Shown: positions 1 through 4,627, numbered from the stretch's first letter. The stretch: 5,033 nucleotides of DNA from Conexibacter sp. (GCA_025964295.1 JAOPZD010000584.1:1-5033), one strand, 5' to 3'. A program made the numbers and translations. The notes: generated by a model not told the origin, from the letters alone.

Positions 1-507
1 GACGCGCCGCGAAGCCTCGGGCTGGCCCTGCGAGCGGCCGCGCTCGTCGAGGACGACGGCGAGCAGGGGCTCGTACTGCTCGCCGAAGCAGAGCGGATCC
101 TCGAGCACGGCCCGTCGACGCTCGCGCTCGCCCACGTCCTCGTCAGCCGGGGTGCGGCCCTGCGCCGCGCGGGACGTCGCACCGACGCCCAGCCCCCGCT
201 GCGCCGCGGCCTCGAGCTGGCCGACCGCATAGCGGCCACGCCGCTGGCGGACACCGCCCGTGCCGAGCTGCGCGCGACGGGAGCTCGCCCCCGCCGCGCC
301 GCCACCACCGGCGCCGACGCGCTGACGCCGACCGAGCAGCGTGTGGCCCGCCTCGCCGCCCAAGGCCTCACGAGCGCCCAGATCGCCCAGGCGCTGTTCG
401 TCACGCCCCGGACCATCCAGACGCACCTCACGCACACCTACCGCAAGCTCGACATCACCTCACGCCGCCAGCTGCCCGCCGCGCTCGACGGGCGCACGTC
501 CTCATAG
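1..507 (+). CDS. LuxR-family transcriptional regulator, C-terminal part (5' end outside window)
   Basis: The frame is open from the first base to TAG at 505-507 and gives 168 residues. Residues about 108-158 form a LuxR/NarL-type helix-turn-helix: LTPTEQRVARLAAQGLTSAQ leads into IAQALFVTPRTIQTHLTHTY and RKLDITSR, matching the family's conserved LT..E..V..L...G.t...IA..L.vs..Tv..H....y.KL pattern. Residues 1-95 are Ala/Leu/Arg-rich and helical, with LxxAxxxLRRxGRR and LxRGLELADR stretches like the TPR-like region before the HTH in large ATPase-type LuxR regulators (LAL/MalT class). It probably binds promoter DNA through the C-terminal domain. Any ATPase or sensor region lies upstream of the window, so ligand and targets cannot be read. 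A small hairpin follows the stop. The HTH call is firm; membership of the large LAL subclass is inferred from the preceding helical region. Confidence 0.9.
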   Translation, partial: DAPRSLGLALRAAALVEDDGEQGLVLLAEAERILEHGPSTLALAHVLVSRGAALRRAGRRTDAQPPLRRGLELADRIAATPLADTARAELRATGARPRRAATTGADALTPTEQRVARLAAQGLTSAQIAQALFVTPRTIQTHLTHTYRKLDITSRRQLPAALDGRTSS

Positions 508-518
508 CCCCGGCCGGC

Positions 519-535
519 CGCCATCGGTGATGGCG
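519..535 (+). terminator. Short hairpin just after the LuxR-type gene (possible terminator)
   Basis: CGCCATC (519-525) and GATGGCG (529-535) are perfect 7-bp inverted arms around a 3-nt GGT loop, starting 12 nt after the TAG. No T-run follows, so intrinsic termination is uncertain. Weak stems without U-tracts are common in high-GC actinobacteria. A CCGGCCGG palindrome (511-518) lies immediately before it. Confidence 0.35.
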
Positions 536-1039
536 TCCTCGTCGCCAAGAACACCGTCAAGTCGGCGCACGCAACCGTGTCGACGCCGCGCGGCGATCTC
601 GCCTCCGTTGCGCCGGCGCAAGCGCCGAGCCCGAGCGCCGCGGGTGCGGGCAACCTCGACCACCAGATCGCCGCGCTGCAGGCCCGCGTCGACACTCTCT
701 TGCCGGGGGCGGAAGAGGCAGCCCGACGTCGAAATGCCTCGATGCGCGGCATGGCATCGATACGCCGGAGGCGACCCCGGACCTCTTGGCGGTCGGGGTA
801 TGCAGGGCGATCGGCGCGATGGATTGGTGACGAGTCAGGTGAGCGCGTCCACTGGCGAGTCCGGGTTGCTGCGGTTCGCGCGTCGGGCAGGTCGATCATG
901 GTTTGCGGCAAGACCCGGTGCGCGTTCGAGCCGTCGGCGTCCGCGACCCACGGCAGCGGCGGCCCGCCTGTGCAGCTGGTGTTCGGTCGCGATCGCGATC
1001 GGTACGTCAGACCTCATCTGACCGGGGTATCACGACATC

Positions 1040-1216
1040 GTGGGCTCGTTCAAGCAGCGCCTCCTGCAAGCGATCGGCCGTCCCAAACCGAAGCTCGACC
1101 CGCCGTCTGCGACCGAGCCGCGGGCCGGGTACATGTCGTACACGATGCGGATGCTGTTCGGCGATCAGTACGACTCCAAAAGTCGATCTGGGCGCCGGCG
1201 AAGCAAGCGAGACTGA
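1040..1216 (+). CDS. Small hypothetical protein (58 aa), unrecognised
   Basis: A GTG-started frame of 58 codons ending in TGA. The product begins VGSFKQRLLQAIGRPKPKL, contains RAGYMSYTMRMLFGDQYDS and ends in a basic tail (KSRSGRRRSKRD). For the first 46 or so codons, third positions are nearly all G or C, unlike the other frames here, which is the main argument for coding. A GGGG run at 1024-1027 lies 12 nt upstream of the GTG and could be a weak ribosome site. A CACGA-CA-TCGTG inverted repeat (1031-1042) overlaps the start. I do not recognise the family and see no membrane segment or catalytic motif. It may be a real small basic protein or the N-terminal scrap of a lost gene. The neighbouring decay makes the second option realistic. 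Confidence 0.35.
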   Translation: MGSFKQRLLQAIGRPKPKLDPPSATEPRAGYMSYTMRMLFGDQYDSKSRSGRRRSKRD

Positions 1217-1358
1217 TCGCGGGGGCGGCGGGCCTGGTCGAAGGGCCGAGGGGGTGAAGAGCCTCGCGGCCTGCTGGCCACGGCTCGGCGCGGCGTCCGT
1301 CTGACCGCTCGACCGAAGGTCATGCGAAATCGCCCGCGGCGCGGTTGGCCACGGATAC

Positions 1359-1375
1359 CATGGACGGCGTCCATG
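1359..1375. promoter_or_regulatory. 17-bp perfect palindrome at the start of the iron-sulfur gene
   Basis: CATGGACGGCGTCCATG has perfect 8-bp arms around a single central G. The ATG at 1373, the nearest in-frame start for the iron-sulfur frame, lies inside its right arm. The geometry fits a dimeric regulator site or a small RNA hairpin over the start codon. No matching copy was seen elsewhere in the window, so regulatory function is a guess. Confidence 0.3.
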
Positions 1376-1936
1376 TCGCGAGCCTCGAGCGAGGCAAGTG
1401 GCGCGCGCACCGACTCGCCGCGGAGGTCAACCGACGTCTCGCTGCAGGTCAACGGGAACGTGAGGTTGCTGCGGCTCGACAATCGCGTCACGCTGCTCGA
1501 CGCGCTGTGCGACCAGCTCGGGCTGACGGGGACGAAGAAGGGGTGTGACCAGGGTGCGTGCGGCGCCTGCACGGTCCTGGTCGACGGCCGGCGCGTGCTG
1601 TCCTGCCTGACGCTGGCGGCGCAGTGCGAGGGTCGTGAGGTGACGACGATCGAGGGCGTCGGCGTCGAGGGAGCGCTGCATCCGGTGCAGGAGGCGTTCG
1701 TCCGTCACGACGCCTTCCAGTGCGGTTATTGCACGCCCGGGCAGGTGATCTCCGCGATCTCGCTGCTGGAGGCGGGCCGCGCCACGTCCGACGAGGAGAT
1801 CCGCGAGTTCATGAGCGGCATGAAGCCGATCCCCTCGCGCTCGCAGTGGTCGAGCACGTCCTTGATGCTGCCGATCCCCGGCACGACCAGGGTTGCCACC
1901 TCGAGGAGAACGTCGCCGCGGCGGACGTGGCCCTGA
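1373..1936 (+). CDS. Truncated [2Fe-2S] small subunit of a xanthine dehydrogenase/CO dehydrogenase-type molybdo-hydroxylase, fused out of frame to an aldo/keto reductase scrap
   Basis: From about 1433 the product matches the iron-sulfur small subunit (CoxS/YagT/XdhC-type), which passes electrons between the molybdenum subunit and the FAD subunit. The plant-type ferredoxin motif is intact: GTKKGCDQGACGACTVLVDG, with Cys 58, 63, 66 and a fourth at 78 (numbered from the ATG at 1373). The second domain begins with HPVQEAFVRHDAFQCGYCTPGQ (Cys 117, 120) and runs to EEIREFMSG at about 1819. There the family should continue N-x-CRCGxYxNI, the second cysteine pair for the other cluster, but homology stops and the frame reads MKPIPSRSQWSSTSLMLPIP to a stop at 1934-1936. 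That tail belongs to an aldo/keto reductase. With half of one cluster site gone and no medium or large subunit nearby, it is probably non-functional. The ATG at 1373 is the nearest in-frame start; an ATG at 1322 would add 17 residues. Neither has a good ribosome site, and the first 20 residues resemble nothing in the family. Confidence 0.75.
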   Translation: MSRASSEASGARTDSPRRSTDVSLQVNGNVRLLRLDNRVTLLDALCDQLGLTGTKKGCDQGACGACTVLVDGRRVLSCLTLAAQCEGREVTTIEGVGVEGALHPVQEAFVRHDAFQCGYCTPGQVISAISLLEAGRATSDEEIREFMSGMKPIPSRSQWSSTSLMLPIPGTTRVATSRRTSPRRTWP

Positions 1937-2001
1937 CCGACGACGAGTTCGCGCGGCTCGACGGGGCGGGAAGCGAGGCCGCGAAGACGGCCGCGAGATG
2001 A
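1834..2001 (+). pseudogene. Aldo/keto reductase, degraded C-terminal fragment
   Basis: Aldo/keto reductases are NADPH-dependent oxidoreductases with a TIM barrel; near the C-terminus they read LALAW(V/L)...(I/L)PIPGTxxxxHLEENxxAxxxxLxxxE...L. Here LALA (1834-1845) is in one frame and MLPIPGTTRVA (from about 1865) is in the next. HLEENVAAADVALTDDEFAR LDGA then returns to the first frame, ending at TGA 1999-2001. The last switch falls at GTTGCCACCTCGAG (1893-1906), where one extra C would restore VAHLEE. Nothing upstream of about 1825 matches the rest of the barrel, including the catalytic Asp/Tyr/Lys/His region, because it has been replaced by the iron-sulfur subunit gene. The identity of the C-terminal piece is well supported. 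It is a remnant without enzyme activity. Confidence 0.7.
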
Positions 2002-2022
2002 ACGCGGCGCCGGGGGGGTCGT

Positions 2023-2652
2023 CTACCTCTGTGCGCGGCGCTTCTCCGGCGGCTTGCCCGCGTCCGGGCCGGTGCCCAGACGCAAGAGGCCGTCGACGCC
2101 CCGGATGAACGTGTCAGCAGCCTGCTTGGGTCCGTCGAGGTAGGCGCCGACCATCGCGCCATCGCGGAGCATGACGAAGTGGCGCGCCGGGTTGGCGGAG
2201 ATCGGGTTTCCGGCATCGGCGAAGGCGGTGCGCACGACCTTCGCGAACCACTTGCGGTGCGCGGCGACGGCCTGGCGGACGGCGTCGTCGGGGTCGTCGA
2301 ACTCAGAGGCCACCTTGATGAACGCGCAGCCTTGGAAGCCGGGCGACTTGATCTGGGCGACGATGTCGTCGCCGATCGCGCGCAGCCGCTCCTTCGGATC
2401 GTCGATCGTCACAGCCGTCGACATGCGATCGACGATGCCGTCGTGCGCCGCCTGCAGGTAGGCGAGCACGAGGTGCTCCTTGCTGGGGAAGTGCCGGTAG
2501 AAGGTGGCGCGGGTGACGCTCGCCTCGGAGACGATCCGATCGACGCCGACGTTGTTGACGCCCTCGCGGTAGAAGAGCCCCGACGCCGTCTCCAGGAGCC
2601 GGCTCCGAGCCTCGGAGACCTTGCCGGGCGGGAGGTTGGTGATCGTGGGCAT
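2023..2652 (-). CDS. TetR/AcrR-family transcriptional repressor
   Basis: The 209-residue length is typical of the family. Residues about 13-60 are the DNA-binding domain: RSRLLETASGLFYREGVNNV gives helix 1, then GVDRIVSEASVTRATFYRHF and PSKEHLVLAYL give the helix-turn-helix, with the TRATFYRHFPSKEHL recognition-helix signature. The C-terminal ligand domain has a GCAFIKVASEFDDPDDAVRQ stretch (about 108-127), a pattern found in a large uncharacterised group of TetR proteins; Cys109 sits at its start. The ATG at 2652 is preceded on the - strand by AGGGTGG four to five bases upstream, supporting this start. The gene is divergent from the membrane protein at 2801, and three operator-like repeats lie between them. 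It probably represses itself and that transcript. Its ligand is unknown; the dehydrogenase relic downstream of the membrane gene hints at a small electrophile or alcohol/ketone, which is a guess. Confidence 0.92.
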   Translation of the reverse strand: MPTITNLPPGKVSEARSRLLETASGLFYREGVNNVGVDRIVSEASVTRATFYRHFPSKEHLVLAYLQAAHDGIVDRMSTAVTIDDPKERLRAIGDDIVAQIKSPGFQGCAFIKVASEFDDPDDAVRQAVAAHRKWFAKVVRTAFADAGNPISANPARHFVMLRDGAMVGAYLDGPKQAADTFIRGVDGLLRLGTGPDAGKPPEKRRAQR

Positions 2653-2668
2653 GCCGCCACCCTATCGG

Positions 2669-2686
2669 AAAGAACGATCGGTCTTT
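2669..2686. promoter_or_regulatory. TetR-type operator site 1
   Basis: AAAGAACGATCGGTCTTT is an 18-bp inverted repeat with one mismatched pair (AAAGAACG / AAAGACCG half sites), centred 25-26 bp upstream of the TetR gene's start codon. It lies where it would overlap that gene's transcription start. It shares its half site with two further copies in the same intergenic region, which is the main reason for reading it as the regulator's own operator. Confidence 0.65.
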
Positions 2687-2696
2687 ACAGACGCCG

Positions 2697-2714
2697 ACAG
2701 AAAGATCGTTCCCT
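2697..2714. promoter_or_regulatory. TetR-type operator site 2 (one good half)
   Basis: Read on the - strand, AGGGAACGATCTTTCTGT aligns without gaps to site 1, keeping the GAACGATC core; the other half is degenerate. It ends one base before the TTGACA element at 2716, so a bound repressor would touch the -35 region of the membrane-protein promoter. Centre-to-centre distance to site 1 is 28 bp. Confidence 0.5.
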
Positions 2715-2715
2715 C

Positions 2716-2744
2716 TTGACAGGCGTGCAGGCGCGTGCTTCTGT
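2716..2744 (+). promoter_or_regulatory. Promoter of the membrane protein gene
   Basis: A perfect TTGACA (-35) at 2716-2721 is followed, after a 17-bp spacer, by TTCTGT at 2739-2744. That hexamer is a poor -10 (first and last T match), but it carries an upstream TG at 2736-2737, giving an extended -10. Transcription would start near 2751, just before operator site 3. This leaves an untranslated leader of about 50 nt before the ATG at 2801. Confidence 0.5.
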
Positions 2745-2756
2745 GCGTTGCACAAG

Positions 2757-2774
2757 AAAGAACGCTTGTTCTTC
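2757..2774. promoter_or_regulatory. TetR-type operator site 3
   Basis: AAAGAACGCTTGTTCTTC contains perfect 6-bp arms AAGAAC / GTTCTT around a GCTT spacer, and aligns without gaps to site 1 (AAAGAACG half site). It lies directly downstream of the predicted transcription start of the membrane-protein promoter, a classic blocking position. Its centre is 60 bp from that of site 2. Confidence 0.6.
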
Positions 2775-2800
2775 TACTTCCGCCTCAGGAGACCTCTTCG

Positions 2801-3361
2801 ATGTCCAGTCATCCCGTCGCCGTCCACCTCGGCACCGCGTCCCATCCGCGTCGCATCGCATTCCTCCGCGCCGCCGTCGCCGTCGTGTGGGCGGCCGCCA
2901 TCGCCATCTCCGCCGGCGACGCCGGCACCGACCTGTCCGCGGGGCTCGCCCTGCTCGTGGCCGTCTACCCCGTCATCGACGTCGTGGCGTCGCTCGCCGA
3001 GGCCGCCCAAGGCGGCGAGGCCGCGAACCGGCTGCGGATCAACGCCGCGCTGAGCAGCATCGCCGTCGCGGGTCTCGCCATCGCGGCCTTCGGCTCGGAC
3101 GTCAGCTCGGTGCTCGCCGTCTTCGGCTCGTGGGCCGTCGTGTCGGGCCTCATCCAGCTCTTCAACGCGATCCAACGCCGCCGGAAGGGCTCCCGCGAGA
3201 TCCCGATGCTCATCAGCGGCGGCGTCTCGGCGATCGCGGGCGCGTCGATCATCGCCTCGTCCGGTGCGAACGACCCGAGCCTGAGCGGCCTGGCCGGCTA
3301 CGCGACCCTCGGCGCCGTCCTCTTCGTCGTATGGGCGTTGCGCACCCGCACGTCCTCTTGA
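2801..3361 (+). CDS. Six-helix integral membrane protein, DUF308/HdeD-like
   Basis: 186 residues. AGGAG at 2787-2791 sits 9 nt before the ATG at 2801 and decides this start over in-frame codons upstream. Six hydrophobic segments are visible, at about residues 20-38, 45-65, 80-98, 101-124, 133-153 and 163-180. The linkers are short and the basic RRRK stretch at 126-129 lies after the fourth segment. SSVLAVFGSWAVVSGLIQLF followed by a basic loop and PMLISGGVSAIAGAS resembles the paired-helix repeats of DUF308/HdeD-like membrane proteins as I recall them. Members of about this size often stand beside TetR regulators. The biochemical role is not known; HdeD itself is linked to acid tolerance in Escherichia coli, but that should not be carried over. 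It is divergent from the TetR gene, and a 38-bp gap separates it from the dehydrogenase relic, suggesting one transcript controlled by the TetR protein. Membrane nature is certain; the family is likely. Confidence 0.8.
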   Translation: MSSHPVAVHLGTASHPRRIAFLRAAVAVVWAAAIAISAGDAGTDLSAGLALLVAVYPVIDVVASLAEAAQGGEAANRLRINAALSSIAVAGLAIAAFGSDVSSVLAVFGSWAVVSGLIQLFNAIQRRRKGSREIPMLISGGVSAIAGASIIASSGANDPSLSGLAGYATLGAVLFVVWALRTRTSS

Positions 3362-3399
3362 CCTCCGACCACAGATCCTCCCGAAAGGACCAGACCACC

Positions 3400-3546
3400 A
3401 TGTCCATCACCATCGGCGGCGCGCGCCTGCGCCGTCTCGCCCTCACCACCACGATCGCCATCGCCCGCGCCATCGCCTTCGCGATCGAGCAGCCGGCCGA
3501 CGTCGACGTGGGGGACATCACCGTGCGCCCGACCGCCCAGGGCTAG
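3400..3546 (+). pseudogene. Short-chain dehydrogenase/reductase relic (internal deletion), 48 codons
   Basis: The frame keeps its own ribosome site (AAGGA at 3385-3389, 10 nt before the ATG) and ends at TAG 3544-3546. Residues about 20-47 read IARAIAFAIEQPADVDVGDI then TVRPTAQ. This is the characteristic end of classical SDR enzymes of the YdfG-like group (IAxAIxxAxxQPxxVDVxEIxIRPTxQ), NAD(P)-dependent Rossmann-fold oxidoreductases of about 240-250 residues. Missing are the N-terminal TGxxxGIG cofactor motif, the NNAG motif and the catalytic Ser-Tyr-Lys. The first 18 or so residues (MSITIGGARLRRLALTT) do not match the SDR start closely, so about 200 codons appear to have been lost, or another gene's start joined on, near 3451-3465. 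A bare C-terminal helix and strand cannot be an active enzyme, though a short peptide could be made. It was probably the enzyme gene of the TetR-controlled operon. Confidence 0.7.
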
Positions 3547-3605
3547 GCCTACAAGATCGGCGACGCCTCCGGCCGCGAGCTCCAGGTCCAGAGGCCGCGA
3601 GCCGC

Positions 3606-3986
3606 TCAGCCGCGCGGCACCGCCTGCTGCACCGACCAGCCGTTGCCGTCCGGATCGCTGAAGAACGTGAACATGCCCCAGGGGAAGTCCTGGACCTCGC
3701 TCGCGTTCACGCCGCGGGCGACGAGCTCGGCGCGCACGGCCTCGACGTCGTCGACCACGACCTGCAGGCCCTGCACCGAGCCCGGCGCCATCGGCGTCAA
3801 CCCGGAGCCGATCGCGATCGAGCACGCCGAGCCCGGAGGGGTCAGCTGGACGAAGCGGATCTCGTCGCTGACGACGTGGTCGTGGTCGGCGACGAACCCG
3901 GCCTGCTCGGTGTAGAAGGCCTTGGCCCGGTCGACGTCGGCGACGGGGACCTGGATCAGCTCCAACTTCATGGTGCTCGTGCTCAT
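3606..3986 (-). CDS. VOC-superfamily (glyoxalase/bleomycin-resistance fold) protein
   Basis: 126 residues, the usual size for a single two-module VOC protein. The first beta-alpha-beta-beta-beta module runs from KLELIQVPVADVDRAKAFYT (residues 7-26) to about SIAIG (60). The second runs from QGLQVVVDDVEAVRAELVAR (72-91) to the family-ending FFSDPDGNGWSVQQ (108-121). The four positions that hold His/Glu metal ligands in glyoxalase I-type enzymes appear to be non-ligating residues here (Leu, Gly, Gly and Ser by eye alignment), so it may be a metal-free binding protein or use another chemistry; this needs a proper alignment. AAAGG on the - strand, 7 nt before the ATG at 3986, supports that start over the Met at residue 6. 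It is divergent from the MarR gene across 76 bp with one shared palindrome, so it is probably a MarR target. The substrate is unknown; the context fits detoxification of a small organic compound. Confidence 0.88.
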   Translation of the reverse strand: MSTSTMKLELIQVPVADVDRAKAFYTEQAGFVADHDHVVSDEIRFVQLTPPGSACSIAIGSGLTPMAPGSVQGLQVVVDDVEAVRAELVARGVNASEVQDFPWGMFTFFSDPDGNGWSVQQAVPRG

Positions 3987-4062
3987 GACGATGCCTTTCG
4001 CTTCCGTGAGAGGGGTCGCTAGACTTCTCAGTGTCCATATATCTTAGTGACTAAGAGATCTC
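3987..4062. promoter_or_regulatory. AT-rich divergent promoter region of the VOC and MarR genes
   Basis: This 76-bp gap is clearly richer in A and T than its surroundings, especially CATATATCTTAG around 4036-4047. Both start codons face away from it, so both promoters must lie here or within the genes. TATATC at 4038-4043 and the TAAGAT read on the opposite strand are possible -10 elements, but I could not place a matching -35 at normal spacing for either. Confidence 0.5.
4042..4056. promoter_or_regulatory. MarR-type operator, perfect 15-bp palindrome
   Basis: TCTTAGTGACTAAGA has perfect 7-bp arms around a central G, the size and symmetry usual for a MarR-dimer site. It ends 6 nt before the MarR ATG, overlapping the spot where a ribosome site would be, and covers the AT-rich putative -10 region. 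A weaker half-site copy, TCTCAGTGTC at 4026-4035 (8 of 10 matches), lies 16 bp upstream in the same orientation. Autoregulation and control of the divergent VOC gene are the natural reading. Confidence 0.65.
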
Positions 4063-4539
4063 ATGTCCAGCCCTCGCTCGCCCAAGCAGACGAAGATCGA
4101 CGAGCTCGTCGACGCGTTCCGCACGAGCGGCAACCTCGACCGCGCCTTCGACAACCTCGCCGCCCAGCGCCTCGGCGTCAGCCTGACCGACCTGGACTGC
4201 CTCAACGTCATCGAGCGTGCCGGCTCGGTCACCGCCGGCAGACTGGCCACCGAGGCCGGCCTGACGACCGGCGCGATCACCGGCGTCATCGACCGGCTGG
4301 AACGCGCCGGCTTCGCCCGCCGGGAGCGCGACCCGACCGACCGCCGCCGCGTCACCGTCGCGGTGACGCCGGCGTTCTACGCCGCCGCCGGCGGCATCTG
4401 GGGCCCGGTCAAGGCCGACTGGGACAGGACGCTCGCCGCGCGGTTCACCGGCGTGCAACTGGACGTGATCGTGGCGTTCCTGGAGGCCACGAGCGACCTC
4501 ACGCGGCGGCACATGGCGCGGTTGGAGCAGGACGGATGA
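4063..4539 (+). CDS. MarR-family transcriptional regulator
   Basis: 158 residues. The winged helix-turn-helix spans about residues 40-103: LTDLDCLNVIERAGSVTAGR, then LATEAGLTTGAITGVIDRLE with the recognition helix at 69-82. The wing is AGFARRERDPTDRRRVTVAV, containing the family's signature D-x-DRR-basic wing tip. N-terminal residues 8-38 and C-terminal 110-156 are helical and would form the dimer interface. The ATG at 4063 has only a weak AAGAGA-like upstream sequence 4 nt away. A perfect GAGATCTC palindrome (4055-4062) abuts it, so translation may be weak or partly leaderless; no better in-frame start was seen. MarR proteins usually bind palindromes as dimers and release them on binding phenolics, oxidants or other small ligands. 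The palindrome at 4042-4056 is the likely site, and the divergent VOC gene the likely target. Confidence 0.93.
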   Translation: MSSPRSPKQTKIDELVDAFRTSGNLDRAFDNLAAQRLGVSLTDLDCLNVIERAGSVTAGRLATEAGLTTGAITGVIDRLERAGFARRERDPTDRRRVTVAVTPAFYAAAGGIWGPVKADWDRTLAARFTGVQLDVIVAFLEATSDLTRRHMARLEQDG

Positions 4540-4594
4540 CAACGACCTCGCTGCTCCCGTCGCGGTTGCTGGGGTTCCGCGCGCGCCAATGACG

Positions 4595-4627
4595 CGGGCC
4601 CGGCGGCGGTGGCGCCCGCCGGGCCCG
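4595..4627. terminator. Strong GC hairpin between convergent genes (likely bidirectional terminator)
   Basis: CGGGCCCGGCGG (4595-4606) and CCGCCGGGCCCG (4616-4627) are perfect 12-bp inverted arms around a 9-nt loop, extendable by a G-U and a C-G pair on the outside. It lies 56 nt after the MarR stop and 17 nt beyond the stop of the - strand gene, so it can serve both. No T-run flanks it on either side, as is common for hairpin terminators in high-GC actinobacteria. Confidence 0.65.

Larger units (their letters stand above)
508..1321. other. Gene-poor stretch of about 0.8 kb with possible gene scraps
   Basis: No complete recognisable gene was found on either strand apart from the tentative small frame at 1040-1216. 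In the + frame continuing from the upstream stop, 508 to about 714 has coding-like third positions. It reads VLVAKNTVKSAHATV, which resembles the recognition helix of a LuxR/NarL HTH (xNTVKSHxxxVxRKLG) with the end lost, followed by a short helical stretch, LDHQIAALQARVDTLLPGAE. After about 715 codon composition collapses. On the - strand, about 840-1000 reads PWVADADGSNAHRVLPQT with high third-position GC, but I cannot assign it to a family. A 12-bp palindrome TCGCGATCGCGA lies at 987-998. The stretch looks like decayed coding DNA rather than a designed intergenic region; this is inference. Confidence 0.4.

Noticed and set aside
438..911. - strand open frame of 157 codons overlapping the end of the LuxR gene
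   Set aside because: It overlaps the well-supported LuxR HTH and lacks a good start; only the upstream coding-like patch at 840-1000 is noted as a curiosity.
987..998. 12-bp palindrome TCGCGATCGCGA
   Set aside because: Made of overlapping CGATCG units that are frequent in GC-rich DNA; no promoter or gene start nearby to give it meaning.
577..1257. + strand open frame of 226 codons in the gene-poor stretch
   Set aside because: Coding-like composition only up to about 714, then codon use becomes random; no family recognised over the whole length. Kept only as a possible scrap.
2179..3546. Long + strand open frame (455 codons) antisense to the TetR gene and out of frame with the membrane protein
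   Set aside because: Only its last 48 codons (3400-3546) have their own ribosome site and family match; the rest is Arg-rich shadow sequence.
3547..3597. Continuation of the SDR-relic frame past its TAG (AYKIGDASGRELQVQ)
   Set aside because: SDR proteins of this group normally end at RPTxQ, so the stop is natural; the following residues match nothing I recognise.
3571..3602. 10-bp direct repeat GGCCGCGAGC (3571-3580 and 3593-3602) between the SDR relic and the VOC gene
   Set aside because: Too short and too GC-rich to be convincing as an attachment site or deletion scar, and no third copy was seen.
3298..4038. - strand open frame (246 codons) overlapping the VOC gene
   Set aside because: Out of frame with the convincing VOC protein, Arg/Gly-rich and antisense to the end of the membrane protein gene.
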